This document shows positions 20,661-46,944 of a DNA stretch of 64,000 nucleotides, in pieces; the first letter of the stretch is position 1, and each line of letters starts with the position of its first letter. The notes under the pieces are model-generated. The model ran no database searches and was not told the DNA's origin. It worked only from the letters and a program-made list of their open reading frames with translations. Location of the stretch: NCBI RefSeq assembly GCF_041146795.1, contig NC_135187.1:18049056-18113055 (forward strand). The letters run 5' to 3'. The translations under genes and the position numbers were made by a program. Origin of the DNA: Maylandia zebra. Lineage: Eukaryota > Chordata > Actinopteri > Cichliformes > Cichlidae.

Positions 20661-21744
20661 TGTGTGTCATTAAAAACACCCTGAAAAAACATTAAAACTG
20701 CAAATTTTCTAAATTTACTGAAGTCTCCTTTAATGGTGTAATCCCAGTATGAGGATGAGATCGTGATATTTAATTCAACGCGTAAGCTGACTTTTTTACA
20801 TCCATCTGTAAGACATTTTAACACAGTATGTGTACTTGTTTTTTCACTCACTTTGCTTTAGCAATGTTTAAACCTGCCTCTGCATCCTTGCGAGTTTCTG
20901 TTGTCGTTGATTGATCTTGCTCAGTGCCATGATAAAATTGTACCAACGTTTTTTTAATAATTAAACCGTGTCTGCAGCAAATGAGGGCAAAGGTTGTGCT
21001 AAACATGACATATTGCTGTCTATTGGTAATTCTTATCAATAACCCACCATAACATAGCAACAGTAGGCAAAAAACCAAAGATGAACAAATTAAATAAGAA
21101 TTAGTAAAAAAAAAACCAAAAATTATAGCATTTATAATTAAAATTGTAATAACATCTGCTTGTTTTTACCTTTTTCCTGTATAAAATAATGTTAAATATC
21201 TGATTTGAAAAAGGTGTCTTAAGATGTTATCCTATCTAATGAGTTCCTCCCTCGAGCCAGATGTAATCTGTCTCCTCGCACAGCCTGTGTGGACGCACCC
21301 CCCTCACTTCTCCCTGTAATACAGCCTCTGAGTGCATTTCTCATGTTTGTTTGGTGAGCAGTCAGCACAGTTTTTAGATCACTGCCACACACAGCGAGGA
21401 AAAGCTGACCTCAGGAGAGGACACAGATGTGACTTTTCCCTGGGAGCAGCCATCATCAGAAAAGGCCTCCCACCCTCATTTGTCCCCTGGTCCCTGATTA
21501 ACAAGGACACATGGACCAAATACATCCAGCTCTGCTGAGTTCATCTGAAGCCTGAAACACAAATACCTCAAGACTCAACATCCTCTTCTATTGAAGCATT
21601 ATGCAGATTATATTGGTTTTGGGGTTTCATGTAATCCAAATCTCCTTATCCAACTATTTTTTGTGCAAGTATTTGGGAATTGGTTTGAAACCTAAAATGA
21701 TGAAAACGTTTCATATTGCTGACCACTTTAATTCCCAAGCAACA
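20661..21744. other. Intergenic, nothing recognised
   Basis: AT-rich sequence with a more GC-balanced patch at 21240-21540 holding a 68-codon + strand ORF (21332-21538). No domain, transposon terminus or splice structure could be assigned. Confidence 0.25.
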
Positions 21745-22345
21745 CTTCATTAGGAACACCTTGTTAGTTCTGGGTTGGACGCCCTTTTCCTTTCACAACT
21801 GCTTTAATTCTTAATGGCACACAGTATGATACAGTTGCCACAGATGGTATGAATCTACTGCTCGCCCTCATCACAAAGGTGCTCTGTTGGATTGGGCTCT
21901 AATGACTGTGGGGGCCTTTTGGTTACATTGTCAGCATTGTCTACCAGGATGGATCCATACTTGAAGGTTGTTCTGCACCAAATTGTGACCCTATTGTCTG
22001 AATGTTGGAGTACAGCTCAAGACTCATCGATCAGGTGAATATTTCCAGTTGTTAATCGTCCAGTTTTAGTGAGCATATGTGAATTATAGATTCCGTTTTT
22101 TGCTTCTGCCATCTGGTGTGGTCTTCTGCTGCAGTAGCTCATCTGCTTCAAGGTTCAATATGTTGTATGTTTAAAGATGCTCTTCTGCATACCTTGATTG
22201 TAACAAGTGGTTATTTGAGTTACTTACTTTACAGTCACCTCTGATCTCTGGCATCAACAAGGCATTTTCAGCCTTCTTTCAGCTGCTCACTGGATATTTA
22301 CTCCTTTTTAGGCCATTCTCTGTGAAACCTATTGTTACACACAGC
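21745..22345 (-). pseudogene. Tc1-like transposon relic
   Basis: It starts with an ACTTCATTAGGAACACC-type terminus. On the minus strand it follows a Tc1-like transposase: a region giving SPQSLEP-type sequence, then GGATCCATCC (ESMDP...S) and the helix-turn-helix part. Many stops and deletions are present. Same family as 48736-49440, 56325-56660 and 58840-60570. Confidence 0.6.
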
Positions 22346-23155
22346 ACTTTGGTCTGTGGGACTTGCAATACAAGTAATCTTTATGTGTTTCTATTCATAA
22401 ACTTAGACCCAACATTCATAATAACATAACAACAATAGAAACGTCAATAGAAACAAATCAAACATTATGCTAAAGACGAGTGGGACCATCAGACCTTGTA
22501 CCAACATACCGTTTAAATGCCACATGATGGCTGTAGCTATGAAGAACACATCCAGCTTTTGCAGCAAAACACATGCTACAATCCAACAAAACTACATTTA
22601 ACACATAATAACAGCATGCCTCTCCATAATAAAAGAGTGCGGGGGCTGAACTGACTTGTCACCCACAGAAAACATTTGGAGCATTATGAAATGACGAATG
22701 TACAACAACTGGTGCATAGTCCTGTTAAACAGCTGAAATCCTATTTTAAAGCAAACATTTGGATTCCAACATTACAGCAACTGGTCCACAAACAGCAACG
22801 ATCACGTCCAAACATTTTCTGAAACATCTTTGTGGTGGCTGCAGTTACAGTCACAAACAGTGGGATTATCAACTAAACATCAGTGCTACAATAGAGACTT
22901 ACACATAACACTATACTATACTTATATTTTTCTTTCTTTAAATATATGGCTTAACTTACAGTGGAATGAAGAATCGGTTTTGGTTTAGAATTAATTTTCT
23001 TTACTGTATTCTGAAATAAATGCACTCATTTTAGTTTACACTGTTCTGTGTATGAGTTGATCTTTCTTTGTCTTTTGAGTTATCTCAGTAGCAGCTGCTC
23101 CCAGTCTTTTGGTTGATGAGCTAAAAAGGGAGGAAAGGGGCGGAGCAAGTGTGAA
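22346..23155. other. Intergenic, nothing recognised
   Basis: AT-rich sequence without coding potential. The part 22450-22900 has the texture of an old DNA transposon, but no ends could be defined. Confidence 0.25.
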
Positions 23156-23182
23156 GGGGGGGGGGGGGGGGGGGGGGGGGGG
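23156..23182 (+). repeat. 27-base poly(G) run
   Basis: Uninterrupted G27. Such runs are rare, are prone to replication slippage and can form G-quadruplexes. An adjacent GGAGGAAAGGGG tract adds further G-richness. Confidence 0.9.
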
Positions 23183-23775
23183 AGTTGTGTGTTCTACCCC
23201 CTTTTGTGTCTTTGTGGGCTGATCAACCACTATTTAAGTTTCTCCTTGGTCTTGTTTAAGTAGTTCAGTTTTTTTGAGTCAGTAGTATTGTTTGTTGACA
23301 GCTTTCTGTTACTTTGTTACAGAGTTCTATTACTTTGATCTCTTTTATGGGCCTACGATTAGGGGTTTGGGGGGTTTAAAAAAAACTTTTTTAGGGACTT
23401 TAACCTGTGCCTGATGTTCCTTCACTGCTTGGTCCATTATAATATTCCTAACATTAAATTCAAATCAAGCATTTGAGGAAGATATAAGAGCTTGTTTCTA
23501 ACATTATTAAAGGATATGATCTTTTTTTTTTACTCCTGTGAAATGGTTTTTCTATAAAGTATCAAAATTGATTATTAGACCTGTTCTGGACCAGCAGAAG
23601 CACTACTGGGTTAAGTTAATATGATTTAAGCAGCTATTAGGTGAACAGTCTACCCAAAGCTAAATGCAGAAAAGAAGAGCACTGTCAGCTTTTCTATTCT
23701 GCAACTACAATGTGCACGGTGCATGAGAGTAGTGCGGTGTCACACTTGAGTACAGAGAAGAAGATCAGCATAAGG

Positions 23776-24253
23776 TCATCTACTGTACAGATGGAGGCAA
23801 CAGCTGTCAGCGCCAAGAAAGTGGTCACATGATCTATCCCTCTGCCTCAAGGAGGATCCTTCTGCCAGAGGCCTATCATTTCCCTCCTCCACAAATCCAT
23901 AAACATCCGCACCATAAGTTTCCCTCTGAAAGTCTGCATGGACGAATTCCAAGATCATCTCACCCACTCTTGTATTTCCTTCCTTGTTGTCGAACACCAA
24001 CAGCCTCTCAGTATTTTTGGAGCTTTCCCTCCGAAGCGCAGGCCTCGTAGTGAACGAGGCCTTTAATTTGAGGCCCGTCAAATTCAATGTTGTTAGTTTT
24101 GTGCAGACGTGTTCGTGCGCTGGCGGAGAGGCTCTGGGATGGGGTTTGTCCTTCGAGGTGGGGTTACATGATGATGGGTCTGACACGGATCTGACCCGAG
24201 CCTGGAAAAAACTGCGTGAAGAGCAGCAGACGGACGTGCGCTGCAGCTCCTGA
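23776..24253. other. Region open on both strands, unassigned
   Basis: The minus strand has a 136-codon frame (24186-23776) with mixed composition (for example LLVFDNKEGNTRVGEMILEF). The + strand has an 89-codon frame (23984-24253) followed by AATAAA at 24269. It is less AT-rich than its surroundings. I recognise neither product. It could be an old exon, a retrocopy piece or chance. Confidence 0.3.
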
Positions 24254-25479
24254 TAACAGATGGAGCAATAAAAAGCACGACCTGTCAGACGTGTTGCTGT
24301 TTGATTGATAGAGTTTGGCTCAGCTTGTATTCGCTTTTTATATTTTTGTTGAGCTGGGGATGTGAGCAGAAGGCTCTGGGCTGCTTTTCAACTGTATGAA
24401 GTTGCATGTGGTTACATGGGCACAGCACTGTTTGCAAGCACAATCTAACTGAAGCACAAACACCCACCTCTGTGCACATGTGCACACAGAGAGAGGTAGT
24501 AGATTGTCACAGGCAAGGCAAGGACACGTCTAAGTGGTACTCCAATCTATATCACCACCGCCACCACCACATCCATCACGACTTCACTTCAAAATTGCTG
24601 TGACAAACTGCCCCAGAAGCCAGTATTATGCCTGGCCGTACAGTTCTGCTTCTGCTGCTGCTGCTGCATATTTGAGCACTGACGGTTTTTTAGGGGATTG
24701 CAAGATAAGGGGAAATCTTCTGAGTAAGAACATTTCCAAGACTCTCAAAGGGTTAGGAGATGAAGCTGGGTCATATTTGGAGAGTCGTGCTCGGATTTAG
24801 GATGGAAAAGGCATTTTACTAAGAAAAAAAAAGTGTGGTAGCTCAACAAAGACGGGGACAAGTTTAAAAATGAATCAGCAGCAGAAGCTTTCTGACACAT
24901 TTCTGTTAAAACACCTGCCATGTAGTCAAGAGTTTTCCACTCAAACCAGTTCCCTTAAAGTGAAAACAAATAAGGACAGTTATTTACTCAGTGTTACATA
25001 ACACATCCTGACCTGTAACCCATAAAAACAGACAAGGACAACAAGTTTGTGTATTTAAAGTCTCAGTGGTTTAGTGTTACTCTTCTATAAGCGACACAAA
25101 AGACAAAAGCAGTGGATGAAATATTCCAGGCTTCAGTCTCTATGGGAGAACTTCAAAAATACTATATCATATATTTCCCATCATGAAACTCTGTGTTGTG
25201 TTTTTATTAAACTGCATTTGTAAGTTTGTAAGTTTTTATCACCTGAATGATAGAATAAAATATTTTTTGCCCACTACACTAAAATGAGTTTAAAATCAAA
25301 CAAACAGCATCCAGTTGAAGTGCAGATGTTCAGGGAGTTTAACATAACTACAGAATCAACTATTTAGGAATAAATGCCCTTTTTAAACAGTCCCCCATTT
25401 TCAGAGGCTGAGAAGTAACTGAACCAGCTAACAATGTATGAAAAGCGATGATTGTCTTCAATACTTGGGTAAAAATCCC
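24254..25479. other. Intergenic, nothing recognised
   Basis: Sequence with a short GCT repeat (24640-24670) and no gene, promoter or mobile element signature. Confidence 0.25.
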
Positions 25480-26060
25480 GTCAGGCAGTCACCGATAGAA
25501 GTGCAGAACACATGGACCTGACCACATGCTGCGTTTCCTCAAGATGCTCTGCAAGACCTTTACTTGTTTGTGGGTCTCCTTGGCTTCAGTTTTGTGTTCA
25601 GTAATGGAATAACATGCTCTGTTGGAGTGATATCAGGTGACTGACTTGGCTATTGATAAATATCACATTTCTTTGTCTTGAGACTCTTGGGTTGCTTTCG
25701 CAGAAAGATTTGGATTGATGTGTACAAATAATTTAGCTGAGACCTGTGTGAGCTCCTTTACATGTCTCCTGGTAAAGTTTAGTCTATCTTTGTTTTTGAG
25801 TATAACCATTACCAAGGCATCTCTTAATTGCAGGCTTTCACACTGATCTGGCCACTTTCGCAAGTCTGTTCTTGACTTGTGTAGCAGCTGTGAAGTTGTT
25901 TTCCTTAAAACATGGAAATAATTGTGTGATCACCCACTTTAATTAACTTTCTGTGGTCTTTCAGGTGTTTTGCTGTTGTCGAGCTGGCCAGTGCATTCAT
26001 TATTTTTTCAGACTAATGATGACACTTGCACCAAAATCACTTTGGACCTCATTCCAGTGA
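25480..26060 (-). pseudogene. Tc1/mariner-like relic
   Basis: On the minus strand it resembles the region of Tc1-type elements around the last catalytic residue. On the + strand it reads CTCTGTTGGAGTGATATCAGG, then GACTGACTTGG, then TTGGGTTGCTTTCGCAG. No intact frame remains. The family is a tentative call. Confidence 0.45.
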
Positions 26061-26454
26061 AAAGCAGCAAAACCCAACTTAAACACTTTGCATGAACAGA
26101 TCTTTTACCTGTACTGCTTATCAATATGTGCCTAGTTACTTTAGAGCCTCTACAAATGGAGGACTATGCATCAAAATTGCTTTAAGTCCTAAAATTAATT
26201 TCATTATTTTTTTTTTAAATCCCTTGAATTAAAAACTGAAACTTGGCACTTAAAACACTGGCTGACATGAAATCCACTGTGGAAAAAAAATATTTTGTCC
26301 AAATATTTGTGTCTCTACGTAATTATGAACTTCACCTTGGAGGATTAAAAGAGGTCATCTTGCAAGAAAACACAGAAGAAACCTCAACTTAAAATAAATA
26401 AATTCAGGTGTTTTAGTTGTGAGGTTTCATGGAAAAAAAAAAAAGAAGCAGAAG

Positions 26455-26959
26455 GTTATAACAAACTGTCTAGTTTTATTTTCTCTTTCATAAATAACAC
26501 TGAACAAGCATTGTACAGTGATAAATAACATTTATACACTGTAAAATTCTCTGTATTACAAAATACAGTATATGTGTAATGCACTTGATACAGATGGGGA
26601 AGTATTACATTTCATAGCACCACACATGACCTCACGGCCCTTTAGGTTAATGATCCCTCACTCGGTATAACACCTGCATCCCAAACCCAGGTCTTATATG
26701 GGTGTCTATGAAACATACTTCCCTTAGGAATCAGTTGTTGCATAACTATATCTAAAGTTAAGTAGAGCCCACGTAGGAAGAACCAAAGCCTTTAAGTGTA
26801 AAACTAAATTTTTGCACAATCTGAGTTCCCAGGTGAGACGCTTAAACGTAATGACGTGTCCCCACGGTGGCCAATCGAGCTTCATTTATATGTTTGATTT
26901 TTGCATTAAACATGACAAAAACAAAATTTAACACACAGACAAAAAAACCCCAAACAAAC

Positions 26960-26993
<34 letters not shown>

Positions 26994-29536
26994 ACTTCCG
27001 AGTAGAACAACTTCATTAATCATGCTACGTTTCAGGAGAGTCTCTGTTAGGGGACATCTAAGACTTTAAAACAAACCACATTTCCGTGCTTTTAAAACAT
27101 GACTAAGTGTTAAGTGATTTTTTTTTTTCACAAGCTATCAGTTGTAAGACATGTTCCCCTCTCTCCCTCTATACGTAAACGGTCAATTCAAGTAAGAAGC
27201 TGTAAAAGTGTTTCAATCTGACGATAAAGATGTTCGTGTGATCTGTGTGCAAGCAGTCAGTCATTTCAGGGACTCTCCCAATACCAAACAAGCTGTTCTG
27301 ATCACAGATACCAGCGTGTCTCGTGACGTCTCTTTCAAATCATAGGCAACTCAGAGATGTCTGTCAAAGAGGCAGCGGGAGGTAAAAGGCAGGCTCAACA
27401 CTGAAATACAAACCTGGGAAAGGTGATACTCTGGAATATAGATCAAATAACTTAAATGCAGCTTTTTGTTCACGTTATAACCCGACTAAGCGATTCCCCT
27501 CACTTGGCTAAAGAGCTTACTGGTACATACTGGTATGGGCTTTTTTGCTTTAAACTGTCAAAATTATTGCTAAATTCAAACCGGAAGGGGCCCTTTAAAC
27601 CAACATTTAGTGTGAAAGTAACTCTACAGCTTGCCAGTCGACTGACAGCATGGAATGTGTTCGGGTGAAGACAGTTTCTGGCGTTAAGAAGAACAAAAAG
27701 GTACAAAAATTAAAATTAAAAACAAAACAAAAAGTTGCACCAGCATCACAAAGCAGGCTTTTTGTGAACAACTACAGGAACATTAAGATGTGTAATTTTT
27801 TTTAATCTTTTAAATAGGAGCCCTTAATATTCCTCTATCAGACTTGGTCTGAGGAGCAGCATCACAATAAATGTAAAAAATAAAAAGTAGTATCACATTC
27901 ATCCCTTGGTGTCAGTGTTGTGTTTGATTGTCAGCTTCTATGACACATCCAGTTTTCCTTTTGACCAACCAAACCCATTTGTAGTTCATCTGTATGAAAA
28001 TAATGTTTGTCTGTAGTGGACTGTGCAAACAAACCTACAGCATGAGAAGTTACCAGGTCATGTCCATCACCACCAACAAGTAAAAAGTCTTAAGTTGCAC
28101 TCAGCCTCACCTCAGGCGAGGCCGGGGTCATAACATCTCATAAGCTTCCTCAATTCACGGCACATTAAAAAAATAAAAGCTTCTTTATCTCATCGAGCTC
28201 ACATCTCTGTAATCTAAGTAAGATAAACCCCAAATAACACACAGACTTGGGTTTGTGTTATGTCGTATGCATGACAGCATTTCTTATTAGTTTGGTTTCA
28301 GCACTGAAATGTGACATTCTTGCAGTTTCGTTCTTAGATGTATTGCACTGATTTATCAAATCAACCATTTTAAAGAAAAGAGAAAAAATAAAACAACTAT
28401 AATTCTCCAGAAAAAGAAAAATCTCACAGCAAAAACAAAAACAAAAGTAAAACGAACATTAACGAAAAATCAAAATGGATCACCAACGATGCGGGAATCG
28501 CTCGCAGGGTGTGCGGCTCTGAGTTAAACATATTGGATTATAAAGTTCCCGGCTCTCCTCTCAAACCTGCAGGAGGTGCTCAAACTGAAAGCCTACGCGC
28601 ACTGGGAGTGTTCCCGCCTTCTCCATAGTCCAAAAATAAGACACTTAAAAAAAGGGAACCATAATTAAAATGCCAAATAATTCAAAAATATTAATAATGC
28701 CCTTTATTACTCATACTGCAAATAAGCAAAATCAATCACCTGAAATAAAATAGAAACAGGTATACTTAAAGGTGCATAGGCTGGTGTTCTTTTGACACTG
28801 AAATCAAAAGTAAAACCGGTTCCTTTGAAAGGACCTGCACATTCAGAAAAAAAAAGCAGGCATTTCATTTCCTGCCATGTACTTTAAAACTCGCTCACTG
28901 TGCTACCCGCCATATTTTTGCCCACCCACATGGCAAAAGTGAAACAGTCACGTTAGATCATGTAGAAAACAAACTTTGCATTTTAACCCAAACTATTATT
29001 TTGTTAGTGCTTTTGGTGCCAAACCGCAGTAAAAGAAAGCAAACATCTTAAGTGTAAAGGTAATAAAACAGAGTCTGAAAGCTCTGCTCCTGCCCAGCAT
29101 TCAAACTACAGTCTCAATAAGTGTATGATTAACTCATGCCACTGCCACCATCTCCCGCCTCCCAGTGTGGACTTTGTAAGTTGAAGTTCTACATGAGCAC
29201 AAAAAAAAGGATTAAATATCGTGACTATTTCGCAGGTTGCCATGAGATCGTCACATTTCCGCAGACATCTCATGTAACAAATGTGAAAAAGTACCATTAA
29301 CAGAAAACAAATAAACTACCATTATGACGTACCACGTTCATCAGCACCATTATCAGGCGCGTGGTCCCGCACTTCCACACCGACTACAGGCGTACACTGA
29401 TGCCGGGACGATCGCTGCAGTACGCCGCCGGCGTGTTTGGGACACCAGCTGAACTGTGCTGGTTCCCTCAAGGATACGTGCGTTACAATTGAGTGACCAG
29501 GTCGTGGCTGCTACAGCCACGTGCGGCGATTCGAGA
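26455..29536 (-). other. tmem64: Probable tmem64 3' UTR with poly(A) signal
   Basis: The 3.1 kb after the tmem64 stop has no recognisable transposon and no convincing ORF. It is AT-rich and ends at a minus-strand AATAAA (26475-26480), with a T-rich minus-strand tract (the A run at 26431-26443) just downstream. That layout fits a long vertebrate 3' UTR. A 31-base A run (26961-26991) lies inside it. The true cleavage site is inferred; another AATAAA-like site could be used. Confidence 0.55.
26961..26991 (+). repeat. Poly(A) run, 31 bases
   Basis: Homopolymer inside the putative tmem64 3' UTR; on the transcript it would be poly(U). Confidence 0.9.
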
Positions 29537-44120
<14,584 letters not shown>

Positions 44121-44697
44121 AACCTCAGCCCACGTGACCCACCGTTTAACTGTTTCAACCAATCAGAAAGCTCTCGATGTCACCGCGAGATTTTTTTTTA
44201 AATAAGTTGTTTTTGAGCGATTGCTTGAATGATTTTGTTTCTGTCTGCCAAGCTTAACGCGATCCCTGTAACGTTTCTTTTACTTCAATCATTCGGAGTC
44301 TCTCTGTGTTTTTAAGGCAAGATATACGTAACAGATATCACCGTGAAATGTCCCCGTGTTGTTACTCCTTACCGTCAGTGTGGCCGGGACGTAGCTACGT
44401 GGAAAGCTCTCCTTTCTAAAAATAAACAGGAGCAAACACACAGTGATTTCATTAGAAAATTACAAATTACGCAACAAGAGGAAAATAAACATAGGAATTA
44501 AAAGTCGTTTAAAGATGGCCTGGATTTCATTTTGAACACACGTCATTTTGATGGTTTATGAAATTTAAATAAATGTAACTGATAAACAACTGAAGCAAAT
44601 TAAAACACACAAACACATACACACACACGCATGAGATTCATATAAATTCATGAGAGCAATTTATTGTTGTTGTAGTTACATGCTTTCTGACACTTAT

Positions 44698-44701
<4 letters not shown>

Positions 44702-44746
<45 letters not shown>
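44702..44746 (+). repeat. (GT)n microsatellite, about 22 units
   Basis: Perfect GT dinucleotide run, in the tmem64-necab1 intergenic region. Confidence 0.95.
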
Positions 44747-44775
44747 TCAATGTGCAGAACAGATATTACCTATAC

Positions 44776-45261
44776 CAGGGATGTCAAACTCATTTAATAT
44801 CGTGGCCTTCAGTGGGCCAGACCAGTGTAACGTCCCTTTCTGTCAGTGTAAATGCATGTAACTGCACATTTAATCCCCGAGAAGCGTTAATATAGGGGGG
44901 AAGTGCAATTTCAACAGTATTTCTCAGTTTTTCTACATTATTAATGTAGAAAATGACAGAAAGGTTTTTGGTACCTCATTGCCTACATAAACATTCCAGT
45001 ACTGATATCATTATTAGTAGTATAAGTAAGTAGGCACTAAAAACAGGAACTTTTATGTCCTTTAATTATCTATTACTTTACTTTGGTATAGTGTGAATGG
45101 CAATAGGAGAGGTTTTTATGAACTTGTGAAAAGCTTATCAAAATACAGATTAAAGTTTAAATCTATGCATTCCTTCACACTTTCTACAACCTTTCAGTGG
45201 GTCAGATTGGAGTCTTTGCCAGGCCAATTCTGGACCCTGGGCTTTATGTTTGACACCCCTG
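44776..45261 (+). mobile_element. hAT-type non-autonomous element (486 bp)
   Basis: Ends CAGGGATGTCAAACTCATTT and (inverted) CAGGGGTGTCAAACAT. The flanks ACCTATAC and ATCTACAC match 6 of 8 bases, an aged 8-bp duplication. No ORF of interest. Confidence 0.75.
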
Positions 45262-46599
45262 ATCTACACATATGTTTGCTCATTGGCATATAATCCTACA
45301 AAAAAGGTTCTCAATTCAGTTTTATTCTACTATAAAAATTATATGTTTCCTCTTGATCACCTAAAATAACATGCTCTTAAATTCAGCTGGCAAAAGTATA
45401 GATTGTCTCCAATCAGTCTTCATTCACAACAAGATGAATTAAGCTTAATTTTCTTACCATGTTCATTCAAAATAGCTTTCAAAGAAGGAATCAAAAACAA
45501 ACATCCATCAAGCAATGAGGTGATGAAGAAGCAGACCTAAATGCAGTACATGTACCACAAATCTGTAACTCAACAATATATAGTACTGCAGTAAATATAG
45601 TTAGCATAAAAATACACTGCAGATTATTTTTATGGACATAATTTCACGTTTATAAAAATCTGGTTCATAATTTCAGGCGGCACACTACTGTGAAATGTGG
45701 CAGAGTAAGAGCACTTTCACTTATTCTCCTGTATTTCTGAGAGCATGCAGTATAATATTATAGCCTGAGGGGAATCACCCTGCTTGGTGTGCTCAGCATA
45801 AATTCATAACGAGGGGAGTGAAGCAGACAATAAGTTCATTGGTGCATCTAACACCGCTTTCTCGGCTGTGGAGCTGTAAGCCTTGAGGTGGTAGTCCTTT
45901 AAAAACAGACTAACCCCTCCTATCTGAGCATTGTCTCACATAAACCCTGGACTATTAATTAAATTATATGTTTTTTCTTTTTTTTTTTCATCAATGTAAT
46001 TTTTGGTTTTGTTGATCTGTATTTTTGTGCTATCACAGCACCCCACTAGATGGAAGTGTTACACAGTTTTACAGCCATTTCAACCCAATACAAGTTTAGC
46101 ATGAGCGATACATGTGGCAGATTATAACATACATATCCTTGTTATAGTTCAATATTCCTCTTCTTCTTCTTTTGCTAATGCAAAGCTACAATAGAAAGCA
46201 TTCTTAATGAGTTGTTGTTTTTTAATTTGTTTGTTTTTTAGTTGTATACATTTTCATTATGGTCAGATTAAAAGAGAGCATATACTGCAGCGAAAACACA
46301 GAAATGTCAGTCCTTGAGAGACTGGCCATTTTTGTGTGTTGAAGTGAGACCACCGTTTTCAAGCATTCAACTACCTGGGGGGAGGGGGATCTGTCTAGAG
46401 AGGACATCATAAGCCGACCTTTTATGTGGCCTTTGTAGCTTTTACAAAAAGTTCACATTTATGTAACAGCCCCTCTGTTGGAGTAAGCTATTAGTGCTGC
46501 TCATTTGGCTGAATGCAGCGATGTTGTCAGAGTGTCTCAGGTGAAGTTTCTATGTATTTAATTATATATTTTAAAGCCTGTGCATCACAGTGTGAAAAA
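45262..46599. other. tmem64-necab1 intergenic sequence
   Basis: AT-rich, without recognised exons or elements. Distal regulatory sites shared by the two divergent genes could lie here, but none can be named. Confidence 0.3.
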
Positions 46600-46944
46600 C
46601 ACGATCACTTCGCATCAACTGAGGCGGGATCAACACAGACAGTCAGTATATGGCAGGCTGTTGATTTAGCTGTCAAAATAAAAGCATATAGCTGCACATC
46701 GCTGCCTAACGGGGAGGAAAAAGCAGTCTCAAAGCTGACTGCAGGGCAGTTATATTTGGGCTTCGTTACGTGCACTGTAAGGATCGCATTAACTCTTATT
46801 TTCGGCTTTTAAAAGTAAACGTTTAATTGTGGCACTCCAGCCCGGAACTTGTGCGTTACTTCGCGTGTCTTGTCGGAGTCAGAGAATAAGAGGTTCAAGC
46901 GGACACACATTCCTCTGCAGATCACAAGTGAAGCTACACTGTGG
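46600..46944 (+). promoter_or_regulatory. necab1: necab1 promoter/5' UTR region
   Basis: This is the sequence directly upstream of the necab1 ATG. The last 120 bases contain several CpGs and no AT-rich repeats. No TATA box can be assigned with confidence. The 5' end of the transcript is not visible. Confidence 0.35.

Noticed and set aside
20101..20679. 192-codon hydrophobic minus-strand ORF resembling a membrane protein
   Set aside because: It is the complement of a purine-rich repeat (ACAGA/AAAAC type). Similar hydrophobic frames arise over 59054-59347 for the same reason. No family motif.
23036..23230. Poly-proline minus-strand ORF
   Set aside because: Produced by the G27 tract; no other coding evidence.
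44650..44895. ORF with alternating Val/Cys
   Set aside because: Translation of the (GT)n microsatellite.
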